Assembly (NCBI RefSeq): GCF_002775205.1
Contig: NC_036453.1
Coordinates: 5,793,103-5,857,102 of the forward strand
DNA: 64,000 nt
Direction: 5' to 3'
DNA from: Xiphophorus maculatus
Taxonomy: Eukaryota > Chordata > Actinopteri > Cyprinodontiformes > Poeciliidae
The notes below the pieces were generated by a model, which saw only the letters and a list, made by a program, of their open reading frames with translations, did no database searches and was not told where the DNA came from. This document shows, one piece after another, positions 24,291 to 35,827 of the stretch. Numbering within the stretch: the stretch's first letter is position 1; each line of letters begins with the position of its first letter. Both the position numbers and the translations under genes were made by a program.

Positions 24291-24319
24291 CAGGAAGGAT
24301 TGGGGACAAGCTGTGTTTT

Positions 24320-24530
24320 GAACGCTGCAGGCTCCGCCCCCCTATGACGTCTCGTGAGCAGATCTGTGTTAGTGGGTCAGACGTGTGGGGCTTCACGCAC
24401 AAAATGGTCGAGCTTTGTCTGGAAATGGAAGATCTCAGCAGTCTGTGCTTCTTTTGAAGCCGTTTGTTCAGATGCTGTTTTACGGATAAACGCCGCTGTG
24501 ACGCAGGCCGCGCGCGGCGGCTGCTCTTCC
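24320..24530 (-). promoter_or_regulatory. Putative ccni2 promoter / small CpG-rich island
   Basis: In a window that is otherwise CpG-poor, this stretch has a GC box (GCTCCGCCCC, 24331-24340), a CRE-like site TGACGTCT (24345-24352) and a CpG cluster GGCCGCGCGCGGCGG near 24507-24522. It lies just upstream of the inferred ccni2 leader and reads as the promoter. Promoter activity in both directions cannot be excluded. Confidence 0.5.
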
Positions 24531-24894
24531 TGTCAGGAAACCCAAACACTAAAAACTTGTTCTTAATCATTTGCAATTGTTTAAGTTGACTTGACCTTTT
24601 TACAGCCATGGAAACAAAGAAGTCAATAATTTCACCATGTCACAACATACAAAACACATAATCTGTTTCTTTTGAAGTTCTGAAATTATTTAATCTTAAG
24701 AGTATGAAGATGGCGGATAGTTTCCTTACTCATTATTCATTAAAGATGTAGCCAAACAGTGAAAACATACAGCGCTAATAAAATGATAATAATCCTCCTT
24801 GAACCTTTTCATATTTTATTCACGATGCAGTCAAAAACCTAAATGTATCTATATGTATGCACCATGAAGAAGAAGCAGGATTCCTTGGTAACTA

Positions 24895-25215
24895 GAACTC
24901 AGTCATTGCTTCATTCTGTAGATTTGCTGCTGTGCTTTGGATCACCATCCTGCTGATGATGTTTGCACAAACTTTCTTTTGTCTAGATTCTATTTTTGGA
25001 ACACAAAAAAAGTTCATGGTCAATCAAACCTAACTGCAAAATAAGCCCAAATCATCAGCCTACCACCACCATGCTTTGTTTAGCTGATCTACTGTGTTTC
25101 CTTGTGATAGGCATGTAGTTTTGAGCTGATTGCAACGTCTCCAAATGTTGCAACATCTCACCTTGTGGTGAATTTGCTGGGCTGCACACTCCACTGAAAC
25201 TTGTCAGCTGTCCTA
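24895..25215 (-). mobile_element. Degenerate Tc1/mariner-type transposon (antisense)
   Basis: GTAGATTTGCTGCTGTGCTT followed by TGGATCACCATCCTGCTG, and later CCTACCACCACCATGCTTTG, follow the antisense order of a fish DNA transposon. It is strongly decayed and shows no ends. Confidence 0.5.
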
Positions 25216-25261
25216 GCTGTTTGTAGATACTCTGTTACAGAATGATTACCTTTGGATAGTT

Positions 25262-25360
25262 TCAATCAATTAATCAATCAAGTGTATTTGTATAGCACAG
25301 TTCAGCAGCAAGGCAGTTCAAAGTGCTTTACATCATAAAGACATAAAAATGCAAAGTTGT
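25262..25360 (+). repeat. Truncated retroelement tail, copy 1
   Basis: Tandem ATCAATCA units lead into GTGTATTTGTATAGCACAGT, then CAGCAGCAAGGCAGTTCAAA and GTGCTTTACATCATAAAGAC. This is a very common teleost retroelement 3' tail. The same tail occurs inverted at 58725-58815. Confidence 0.55.
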
Positions 25361-26832
25361 AAAAATTCTAAATTAAAGTAAAAAATTTAATAAAAGTCCA
25401 GAAATATTGATGAGATATTCTCTTATATACAAGAGAAGGGAACTCCTTCAGTGTCATAATTCTCTCCCGTTTCTCACTTTTCTAATTCATCTCCCTGTTT
25501 CTTTATCACCCATTTCTATTTAATTCCTTCTTATTTTGATTTTGTACCTAAAGATTATTTTGCGCCTAATGCATTTAACAAGTTTATATTTTTTATGAGT
25601 TCCTTCCAATACATACATTTAAGGTGATTATTTAGAAGTATGTCTCTACTAGCCTTACACATCTAGAGAGCATTCATTGGTTATACACTGTTATAAGTTA
25701 TAAACTGTTTGCCAGTTTAGTGATTTCTCAAGGCAGTTGGATGGACTTGGTTTTACATAATGGTATTTGAGTAAAGAGAATTGAATACAAATGGTTTTCT
25801 GGATGGTGAGAAGTGTTTGAAATCTTTCTGTTTTACTTTAAATTTCTAAATTACTTTGTGTTAAACTTGTTCATAAAAGCAAAAATAAAACACATTGACG
25901 TTTTCAGGTATAACAAAGTAAAAGTTTAAAGGGTTATGGTAAGTAGGGTTGTGTCTGTGTAATTGAATGACAAATCGCATTGGAGCCAAATTGTTGCATT
26001 AGGCTTGTTTGTCATGAAGTTTCTTTCATCAACAGATTTTCTGAGTTTTCTGGCGCAACACATCAAACAAACAGAAGAAAAGATTGCTGCTAGATTGGAT
26101 CGGTTCTGTTGTCAGTAATAAACCTGCTCTTATCCTAAACCCTAATCACATCCCTGCTGCTCTTATATCTCTGGCTTCATTCAATTTAGCACCAGCTCTA
26201 AGAAAAGAGACTTGATTTGACGTTTTACGTATAAAAAAAAGCAAAAGAAAGACTTTGAAAACAGCACGACTACAAATGGATGCTTGATTAATGCAGGAAA
26301 ATATAATTTTAAATCCTTTGTTATTCAGCCATCAACAAACTTTCTCAGTGTTTTGTCTCTTCTTTAGCTTTGCAATGAAAGCTGCCAAAGTAGATGACGA
26401 TGAACATGCCCTTTGGCACAAAATGTTTATAGATGCCTGCATAATTTGTGTTTAGAATAAATGAAAATTTTTAATGAGCAAATGTATTTGTATTTTAAGC
26501 AGAATAACAGTACCTCATAGCTTGTCTGTACACAGTGAAACCTTTCATGTGGCCTAACTTTCTCTTTTTCTGGTGCTGTATAATTTCTTAGCTATGCAGG
26601 CAATAATAGTTTGCAGTGGCAGTTAGTGAGCAAGTAAATTAAAGCTAAATAGTAAATCACTATGTTTTGTTTTTCAGTTCCATTTAAATCCTGTGAATGG
26701 CTTTGGACATTTGCTGTTATTAGCGCTCATAATGTACAACTCGGATTGTGTAATTTAGGTTGATTGCAGCTCTTTGGATGGAGTGAAAAACTTGTCCATA
26801 ATTGCTGTATCTCAGATTTATGTTACTATAGA

Positions 26833-26945
26833 TCAATCTCAATAATTAGAATGTCATTGAAAAGCTAATTTGCAATTGAAAGTATTGACTTTTTCTTCTT
26901 TATTAAGTGTTTCCAATCATTATTTACAGACAAATAGAACTATTT
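26833..26945. mobile_element. Fragment of DNA-transposon end (same family as 54756 MITE)
   Basis: ATCTCAATAATTAGAATGTC followed by ATTGAAAAGCTAATTT matches, with changes, the outer end of the MITE at 54756. Only one end could be recognised. Confidence 0.45.
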
Positions 26946-27083
26946 GCATAGAACTATTTAAAGAGGATTGAGCCAAAATTCTTCCACATCGATGACAGCC
27001 AGTTATTGAAATTGTCATGGAGTTAGACAGCTTTTACCCAAACTGAGAAACAGTCTTAAAGTGTCAAAGTTCAACTAATATCT

Positions 27084-27122
27084 GATGAATTCAAGTTATT
27101 CATCAGATAACTTGAATTCATC
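27084..27122. repeat. 16-bp perfect inverted repeat
   Basis: Arm GATGAATTCAAGTTAT (27084-27099), 7-base loop, arm ATAACTTGAATTCATC (27107-27122). The loop itself repeats part of the arm (CATCAG). Confidence 0.85.
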
Positions 27123-28379
27123 TGTTATCTCTTCTCACTGTGGTAGAGGAAGACATTAGCATGTTCATTTCCTCACTGTGTGCCTGCAAACATCATCCGA
27201 GATAAATATTCAGAAATGGATCAGATTCCAATTATAGTGTTAAAATATATCACCTAACGTGAGAAAGTATTTGCTTCCACTCTCAGCTGAAATTCACAGT
27301 AAAAAAAAAGAAAGAAAAAAGAGCTGCAACACATTGTGTGTGAGCGGAGGTCATGGCGGGAATGCTGATAAGAAACGATGGTCGCAGCAGGCAGCAGCAG
27401 ATCTGCGTGTTGACAGAGTGCAAAAAGCAGTGGGAACACACTGATTATGTTTCCGCATGAGGTCAGGTTGTGTTTGACTAAAAGAAAACTTATTTGTACT
27501 TTACGCTCTGAGTCACTGGGATAGGGCAGGTTTGTGTTCACTATTTAGGCTCAAAAAGTTGTATAAACATATGGTGAGACTTTTCTCCTTCAGTGTGCAT
27601 ATTCGCTCTACTTTTCAATTTTCTGCATCACCTCTGACCCGTACAAGGTTGTATATTAGGTTTTTCTCACTGGTTCTGGTAATTAAAAATGTCTATACTT
27701 TTCTGCACTGTGTGAAAATTAACTGAAAGGAAAACTGTTGGCATTAAAGAACCGGGTGGCAAAGCTCATCTTTGTCATTTTTTCCCTTGTATTGTAATTA
27801 TATTCTCTACAGATTTAAAAAAAAAAAGTCATGTTCTCATTTCGACTCTCCATATCTTGGATTTGGATGAAATTGTGTCCAATTCCAAATAATTATTTTT
27901 CTTTATATCCTACAGAAGAGAGTTGAGTTTAACACTAATTTATTGAAAATGTGAATAGAAAAATGAGTAAAACTTATCTGCTGAAGCTAAAATAAAATTG
28001 CAAAAGGACAAAATCCAAACTTAATGTATTCTTGTTAACACTCTATTCACACTTTGTTTGAAATGTCAGAAATCAATGACAAAATGTGGTAACATGTCTA
28101 ACTCATTATCAAAATGTCAATTTTCCCACAAGACCCGTGTCTTGTGTGCAGTGAGGTCGGAATATCCGCGAAGCAGCTAAGTCTGAGATGAGAACACTCA
28201 CATAGCCTGAGGGTCCCTCTGCTTTCTTGGTGTGAAGCTCTGAGAGAGAATCTACATGTTGAGCTTTTCTCAGTGAAGGTTGGAGGATCAGTCTGCTCCG
28301 ATCAGTTTAACAGGACCATACACAGCATCTGCGGTTCCCCTGGCTCCCTCTGTCTCTTCATGTGTCCGCTCTCCATCAC

Positions 28380-28640
28380 ATTGTAAATTAATGTCAGCCC
28401 TTAACCAACTTTGTCCTGTCAGGAGTGCTTTGTGCACTTGGCCGAGCACATTATGTTCCCAAAGTCACATCTAATCTCTGACTTTGATAATTGCCTGTTG
28501 GGGCAAACTGAAATGGATTTTCTTTCCCTTTGTATCTTCAGAGGCCCCTCGCAATCTTCCACTGATATTTTAGGGGCTCAGTGTTTAGACAGAATTAGGC
28601 TCCATTGGTATCTGCTTATAAAACTGTAAATGCATGTTTT
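28380..28640. other. Candidate conserved non-coding element
   Basis: This is unique sequence of balanced composition with no repeat family. It contains a TCF/LEF-like CTTTGAT at 28482-28488 and a GATAATTG homeodomain-like overlap. Conservation cannot be judged from one sequence. Confidence 0.25.
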
Positions 28641-28849
28641 GTAATTACATTTGACAAGACCATGGCTAATGTAATCTACATTTTCAGTCATTATGGGAGT
28701 GAAAGTAATTTTATATTTAGGATTTTAATTATTTATATGAACTGCTCTTTTTTATAGTGTGATGTTTAAAGAACCTGCAACTTTAATCATGTTTTAAAAT
28801 AATTCAGTGTACAAGTTGGAGTTTCAAACGCCTGTTAATCCTTCAAAAG

Positions 28850-28931
28850 AGCTTTCCAGAAGCTAACCAAGTGAAGCTTTCCAGAAGCTAATCACACTAA
28901 CCAAGTGTGATAAATCACATTGGTTAGTGTG
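28850..28931. repeat. Tandem duplication plus imperfect hairpin
   Basis: GCTTTCCAGAAGCTAA occurs twice, about 25 bases apart. It is followed by the arms CACACTAACCAAGTGTGAT and ATCACATTGGTTAGTGTG (28893-28931), a hairpin with a single-base gap and a 2-base loop. Confidence 0.75.
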
Positions 28932-28987
28932 GTTTATCTATTCCACAATCACTTTTAATGTGAGTTTTGGAGAGTTCCCTTAGCACC

Positions 28988-29420
28988 CATTTATCTTCAT
29001 GTTGTTCGATGAAAGGAGATTAGTCAGGATGTTCAAGAACACCACAAGAACTACAACAACCCAAGCTGATAATAAACTGGAAGTTACAGAAAAAAAACAG
29101 TTAAGCCAGTTTTGAATTAGTTAGATCTTCTGGAGACAAAGACAGAGCAAATGTCCGCAAAAAGAATGTCTGGAGGAGCCTAAATGGGTTTTTAACCTAA
29201 AGACACTGCACTAAGCATGGTGCTGATAGCATCATGCTGAGGTGTTTTTTACACTCCTAGCGGTCCAGGTGCTTTGGTAGAATAATGAAGGTGGAGGATT
29301 ACATCTACATATTTTAACTTCGTAACACATTAACGCCTAGATGAATGTTCCTGGAGGACTTTGATCCCAGACAAACATGAAAACATTGTAGATTTTAGAA
29401 TAGATAAAACAAGCTACATT
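28988..29420 (+). mobile_element. Degenerate Tc1-like transposon, sense
   Basis: GTCTGGAGGAGCCTAAATGG, then CATGGTGCTGATAGCATCAT followed by GCTGAGGTGTTTTT, then ATAATGAAGGTGGAGGATTA follow the order of a Tc1-like transposase gene of a different subfamily from the 8.3-kb copy. It is full of indels and non-coding. Confidence 0.6.
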
Positions 29421-30339
29421 AAGTTTCTGGAAGGGCCCTAGGTACAACCACGTCTAAAAAATGTATAGACTGCACTTAAACACCAGTTCCATTTCAGAAA
29501 ACCAACCATTTTTAATAATAAATGTGGTCAAGGATCCAGTAATGGATATGGCAGCAAGCTGTTTGTCTCTGTGTCCTCAGAAAGTTATTCACATATTAGG
29601 CTATAAGTAAACATTTGACCCAGTTAGAGAAAATTCACAATGTATTGAAACAGACTGATACTTGTTTATTCATACATTTGAGAACCTCATCTTGACTCTA
29701 AATAATTTTTCTAAAACTTTTGTCAAATTGCTCAATCTTTGTCCTGTCAAGCATAATAACTAGGATGGACTGGAATTGGCACGTTACCCAGAAAAACATT
29801 GGATTGATTCCAGCCAACTCTGGCTTTTTACTCCGACTTTGAGTAAAAATGCTTCAGAAAGAATCACATCTTTGATCCCTTAACTTTCTTATCGGGTCAT
29901 AGCTAACACTCTGAGGACGTTCATGTTACAAGATTTAAAAACTTACTTGTTCCAAAATGTTATTATAATTTAATCATACAAATGCATTTAATTGTCTTAC
30001 CAATGCCACCAATTTCTGCTTTACATAACATAACACAAAAATTCTAAAGACATATGCATTATGAATTCAATCAAACTAAGTAAGTCTATTTAAATCTGAC
30101 ATAATGTTTCTATTTGCAAATGATGACACTGCAGTAATGGTATGTTTTAAAAATTCATTATTCCTGCCCAACTACAAGCATTTACTGCCTATGCAAAGTA
30201 AGGAAACATAAACAGATCAGCAGATGCTTCCTGTAATTGTTGCACTTATCCATCGACCTCCTATAATGCATATAAGAGAGGAGTGACTGGAAAACTGGCC
30301 ATCAAATTGCTGCTGGAATCACTATCCAGACTGATGGGT

Positions 30340-30500
30340 TCATTTCCTGCCCAGCTTACATTAAATGAACATGACGATGTCGTTGTATCTGCTGCCAGCC
30401 ACTGGAGGGAGACAAAGGCCAGCTCATGCAAATGAACATATCTAAGGCTTCATTAACTTCAGGGGATTTTCTTCATCATTTTTATTGCCTCCGTGATTTA
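30340..30500. other. Candidate regulatory element with octamer site
   Basis: Unique sequence carrying a perfect POU octamer ATGCAAAT at 30426-30433. Nearby are AACATATCTAAGG and several TTCATT/ATTAAA words. Regulatory function is an inference. Confidence 0.25.
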
Positions 30501-30589
30501 AAATAGCTGAAAAGGTGGACTGTACATCCATTATTTAGTCGTTTTAAAAATACATGTTTCTTTTCGTTTTTTTTCCTCCTCCCAAGGCA

Positions 30590-30830
30590 AGCTTTTCCTA
30601 TTTTGAGCCCCACAGATGACAGATTTCACCCTTGCCTGCCTTGAAAAGCACCAGTGCATCATTTCCAGAGGGAGAGACTTCACGTTATTGGAGATGAAAG
30701 AAAGTGCTGAAGAAGAGGTGGGAACAGGGAAGTGCCCCGAGCTTGACCATCATTGCTAAGCCGGCGTGAATAGCTCAAAAACATGATGTTCTTTTCTCAT
30801 CGTTTGCACACTGAAGATGAAAAACATCAA
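30590..30830. other. Candidate conserved non-coding element
   Basis: This balanced, repeat-free stretch has AGATGACAGATTTC (a TGACAG homeodomain-TALE-like site) and a short G/C-rich segment around GCCCCGAGCTTGACC. It stands out against the AT-rich flanks. Confidence 0.22.
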
Positions 30831-31037
30831 GATAACAGGAACAAGGCCAACTCAATCAACGTCACAGTGCGTTTTAATTTAGAGGTGACTATATTTTGCA
30901 GAGACAAAATGTCTGGAAGGAGATGTGACAGTGGGAGGTTACATAAGTCCGTGTCTTATTAAACCCCAAGCAGAGGCTTTAAATTAAAACCAAATCTCAT
31001 AGGATGTGGTATTTATAAACCTCTTCTGAAGGTTACT

Positions 31038-31210
31038 ACAGAGTGCCTCGTGAAAACCTTTTAAGCGTTTGCACATTTTATCACTTTGCAACCCAAACGT
31101 TAACACTCCCAACACAAATTAGTGCATAATTGTGATGTGGAAAGAGAAAGATCTATATTTATCTGCAACTAAAAATCTTAAAAGTGTGGTGTGCTTTAAG
31201 ATTTTTATTT
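31038..31210 (+). mobile_element. Tc1-like terminal region fragment
   Basis: GAGTGCCTCGTGAAAACCTT, ATTTTATCACTTTGCAACCC, TAGTGCATAATTGTGATGTG and AAAAGTGTGGTGTGCTTTA follow the terminal inverted repeat and sub-terminal order of the fish Tc1 family seen elsewhere in the window. The internal transposase is gone. Confidence 0.6.
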
Positions 31211-32639
31211 TTGACCAAAATAACTGAAGGAGTCTTACTGCAAATTGTCAACTATATTTTCATTTGAACTTTGACCTTGCCAGTTAAAAAAAACAATCTA
31301 AGCCAAGGTAGCTCTAGTTTACTGAACAATGAACTCAAGTCTCAAGTCTTTTGCTAACTCGGGGGCCATTGTGCCATATGCTTTTCTATTTTATATAATT
31401 AATTGAACAGCTCTGTGAGAAGCTGAAAGCCTTTGATGTAGTTCTATAATGTTCACTAATGTTCTCCAACAATCCTCTGAAGTTTTCACTGAAAAGCTGC
31501 ACTTATACTGTAATATAAAAATATACACAGGCGGACTCTTTCTGGTTGACTTCTGAAAAAAGTGTCAGTGGATTTTATTTAGGAGAATCACATTAATAGC
31601 ACAACACACTCTTCATTTTTATTTAAAAATAATGCATTGTGCATGTTTTTAATTCTACATTAATATTATGCTCTGTGATATTTTAGTTTATCATATGTAA
31701 TCTCTGTAAAATATTTTAAAGTTTGCAATATATTGCAAAAAATGTGGAAAAAGTTCAAAAATTCCATATTTGTCATTTCTGTCATATGCCAAATAATGCA
31801 ACAGCTTTTGTGATTCATGACTAGTTTCTCCCACAGCAGCTTTAAAAAGTGTTTGAATCCAGTCTTAAAATGCTGCGATTGACAGCATCAGAGTCTGTGC
31901 ATTACTTTCCATTGATTTATGTAACTTTGCAATTTATCTTTATGGGAGTTTGATATATTTTTTTTACACATGTAGAGATTGATGAAATATATCCCACCTT
32001 AGGCCAATTTGCTCTAAATTCAGAAGACCACAAAGTGTTTTGCTGTTCCCATCCTAGATCAATAGGGGGCAGTGTGCTCTCATAGGAGCAGAGTCATTTC
32101 TCAGTGAGCAAAGACTCTAAGTACAAAGGCAGGAAAATATTATATAATGAAATCATCCTGGGAGCAGAGCAGCAGTCGCTGAAAATTTTCTGGAAACTCA
32201 ATAACTTTTATTGTCAGAGTTAGAGTTCCAACCTCTGATTCTTGTGTCGCCTTCCGCCTTTTAAAGTCATATTAGAGCCATTGTGATGCTGTGAAAACCT
32301 TTTCATTTTATTACTGTTTAGTTTTGGGTTTGCTGTCTTTCTCCTGCTATTTGACTCAGTAATCAGACTTGCATTTTTATCCTCTCCCTTCCTGAGCGTG
32401 TGCGCCGCTCAATTTGAAAGCAGAATCGATAATTTACTGTGTCGAAACAGTTTATTAATCTAATCACATATATCCAATGTCACAGTCTCTTCTTTTTTCA
32501 CAGCTCAAGTGGAAATGGATTTGTTCTCAGTTCCCTTTCTGATTGACTAAGCTCCCAGTGAAGCCCTTTTTAAAATACCTGTTAACTTTGAAATTAAATT
32601 CTAATCATCAGTCTCATGCATAAACTGGAATAAGCAAAT

Positions 32640-33010
32640 TTCCATTTAAATCACTTTTCTCATGTATAGCACCTCTGGTGGTGAATTGTATTTAAGACTA
32701 ATCGGTACTGAGTGTGGGTTTACTTCAGGCATTAAACAAATTAAAATTTATGCTATAAGATTGCTTTGCTGGAACCACCACTGTATAATAATCATTACTG
32801 CACCGCTAGTCTTCCACTGCTGTACATATTATAGCAGAAGTACCTGCAAAGCTCAGATTGAAAGGGGAAATTCTGCATTTATGGGAACAATTAGCAGTTT
32901 TATAATCCACACAGGACAATGCAACTGCGGTAAAAATGAGCACAACATATAAAATCCAGCATGCTTGCTTTATTTTGCAAGCTCCCCTTTCAGAAAGCAG
33001 CTCTGTTACC
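32640..33010. other. Candidate conserved non-coding element
   Basis: Unique sequence that stays open for 68-96 codons on both strands without homology. This is a property of balanced non-repetitive DNA rather than of a gene. It carries several AT-core homeodomain-like words (AATTAG, ATAATCATTA). Confidence 0.22.
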
Positions 33011-33469
33011 ACGCTGAAATATCAAAGTGTCTTCTGATCTAATTTAACCTGGGTGAAGGAGGAGATGCAGCTGCTGATTTTTCAGACTGCACACCCAACT
33101 CCTCCAACTGTTTCTCCTCGGCTTGCTTTTTTCTAATTGTGTTATATAAGAAGCGAACTGCAGTCCTTTGGAAGTCTGGGAGTCTAAGACATTGCTCTTT
33201 TTGAGGTGGGATTGCACAAGTTTCAGCTAAGTGAGTAGAAACTTCCTGAGTTGCACTAATCAGTGGGTCAGCTCACCATTTTGCCTCTGACAGTACAAAT
33301 TATATTTTGTGAAGGTATTCATTCTAAAAAATAAATCATCCTTTTTACTTCCAGCGTTGGCTAAAATGTATTGACTTGCTCATTGGAGTTATACCTTCAT
33401 TTCACTGGTATGATTTGAATATAGATGACAAGAGTATCAAAATAAAAATGACAGCTAGGGTTATTTGTG

Positions 33470-33610
33470 AGACTAGTTTGTCACATTTTATGACATTACA
33501 ACCACAAACTTGAATGTATTTTATGTAACACAGAACAAAGCGTTGACTTACGGGAGGTAAATACAAATGCTTTCTAAATACAACTGGACCTGGAATCTGG
33601 ACTGACATCA
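33470..33610 (+). mobile_element. Tc1-like terminal region fragment
   Basis: TTTGTCACATTTTATGACAT followed by TACAACCACAAACTTGAATG and TATTTTATGTAACACAGA is a clear copy of the Tc1 terminal repeat region, one of the better preserved here. The rest of the element is missing. Confidence 0.6.
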
Positions 33611-35174
33611 GAAGAAAAGAACATGCAAAAGAGCTTGAGAACTATAACAAACACTGAACCATTAGGAATTGAACAAAAGTTAAATAAAATGATGAGACAC
33701 CATGGAGTGGCTAACTTTTGTTAAACTGGAATAAGGAGAAATGCTGCCTGTAAAAACAAAATTGAGCCCCCTACTGGATAGTTGATGCATGTCTTTAAAT
33801 TACTTAATCTCATGCTACACAGTGCAAAAGCTCTGTTTGCATTGAAGAAGACTGGAGTGGCAAAAGAGGCGGCAGACTTGTACGTGTTATTTTATGTATT
33901 CAGCTAAGAAATATTTTACAACTTGGACTCTCATAGGCTGTATTTAAGTAAAATTTTCAAAGAGGATCAGGGTTGCCTTCATGCTGCAAACATTCTAGGA
34001 AGTCTGAATTCATTTTGATTGTTATGGTAAATTTAAATCAAAACTACTTAGGAAACTGGACATTTTTAAAAAGAAAATGTACCTTCTAGTCACTTCTTGT
34101 TTCCTTTAAAGAATCTCAGCGTTCCCATTTGGCATCAAACCCTGCAGTGGCTGACTGCTGCCTGTCTCTGAAAAAAACAACAAAACAAAACTAATTCAGA
34201 GCAGTTAAACATAATTACTGATTGCTTCACAGGAGCTATTGTCTAAAACACACAAACATCCACACTTCTTTGCAGAGATTATGGTTTAGAAGATTTCATC
34301 TGAGGTTCCTGCCAAAGATTTTCTGAGTATTTCTGTGACAGATTTAATTAACTGCTTCATTTTTTAGCCACATTCTACACTGTCATTGGCTGGAGTCTCC
34401 ATTATCTCTGCCTATTTGCTCCAGCCAAGAACACCCTCCCCACGTACAACACAGAAAAAGAAAAACACAAGTGAAATACAGACAAAAAGGCACAACAATG
34501 AGGATCAAAAATACCAGCATTCATTCCTACTATGTTATGAGACATGATTGAGAAAGATTATTTTGATACAGGTTTTATAATTGCCAGCAGAGAGAAAGAA
34601 AATAGTTTTATTGTTAGTTTTGTCCCATCATTATCCCTTTAATCTTATTGTGACCTCAAAAAGTCATCATTTCCACCCGGAGGTGGTTTGCCCTTCAGGT
34701 TGAGAACAATAAATCACTAAAATGTTGAAAAGAGTTTTCAATTCTTCTATGAAAACAATGTCCAAATATCTTCCCCCTGCAGTACAGATGGAACAGCACG
34801 CTAAAGCCCTGCTGCTGGAATCTAAAAACGATCAAAAACCCAGTGGCGATGTCTCTTTTCATTGGAGAATGTCTGGGGGGGGATATGCATCAGAGAAAGT
34901 GACTGTTGTGTAGGTGCAAGAGGAGGTGCACAGCATACAAACCTATCAATGGAGGAAAAAACCTCCATTTTGAAATACAAAACAAATTCAGAAAAGTTTG
35001 GCTTTTTATCTTAAAGGTGATAAACTAAAAGAGACATGTGAGTTACTGGTTTGTTTATTTTCTAATTAGAAATTTTTGGTTGCCACCATCATTTCCCATC
35101 TCTGAGGAAAGGAAAGCACCAGTCCTCATCACATCAACCTGTCTAAAATATGCTCATTAAAAAAGTGGCGCGCA

Positions 35175-35187
35175 CCCCCCCCCCCCC
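35175..35187 (+). repeat. C13 homopolymer tract
   Basis: Thirteen consecutive C followed by ACACACAC. The tract is prone to length change and to sequencing error. Confidence 0.8.
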
Positions 35188-35516
35188 ACACACAGTGCTG
35201 CCTCTGCCTCCATCTGAGGGGAAGAAGACGAAGAAAAGTTACATCTGCAGAAGACAGTGATGAAGAGATCCAGCCAGCCGGAGCTCTGAAATGTTAACAT
35301 GCTGAGCAAACAGAGCAGCAGCAGAATCGCTCACCTTCTGCATGAAGCTGCTCTGTTTGGGTTGGACCCAGCCTGCAGCAGGATACCTGTTGCACTGCCG
35401 GACCGAGAACCGGGCCTGGGGATCCAGTCTGCAGAACCAAGCCTGCAGAACAAGAAGCAGGCAATGGTAAAGCTAAAGAGTTAAAAATGAACAGGAATTA
35501 TTTGGATAATTACCTT

Positions 35517-35827
35517 TGTCACGCCCCATTCATAGGCGATGACAAAGATGGGAGACAGACGAGCGGATCCACAGACACAATAATTTATTTTATCCAAAAT
35601 ATGCGCTGGGAGAACTGCTCAGCCATTCCGAGAGAGGCGCGGACCAATGCTGCTTGTCCCGGTCTGATCCGGAGGCCAACCAAGCAGCCCCAGTGACTGA
35701 CAGGACGTCAGTATTTATCAGCCACCCGGTGCGTTCAATTAACAGACCATCTACCTGCCTCCTGAAAAGAACAAAGAAAACAAATAATGGACTAGAGACA
35801 CCTACTGGATAGGAGGGGATCGTCACA
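35517..35827 (-). mobile_element. Solo LTR of an LTR retrotransposon
   Basis: On the - strand the 311-bp unit starts TGTGACGATCCCCTCC and ends GGGGCGTGACA, with TG...CA termini and short inverted ends (TGTGACG/CGTGACA). It is flanked by CCTT at 35513-35516 and 35828-35831 (ACCTT if the shared A is counted), a 4-5 bp target duplication. A TATA-like GATAAATAC and an AATAAATTATTGTG poly(A)-type motif occur in the expected order. No internal gag-pol region is present, as after LTR-LTR recombination. Superfamily, probably Ty3/gypsy, is not proven. Confidence 0.72.

Noticed and set aside
23864..24457. The longest open frame in the window (197 codons, + strand)
   Set aside because: It is Lys/Arg-rich in the middle from A-rich DNA, overlaps a 146-codon frame on the other strand, has no family signature, and coincides with the ccni2 leader and promoter. 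Chance openness in GC-richer sequence explains it.
35299..35484. 61-codon frame and a possible first exon (minus-strand ATGCAGAAG|GTGAGC) in GC-richer DNA
   Set aside because: No homology and no partner exon could be found on the - strand. A non-coding transcript is possible but unsupported.
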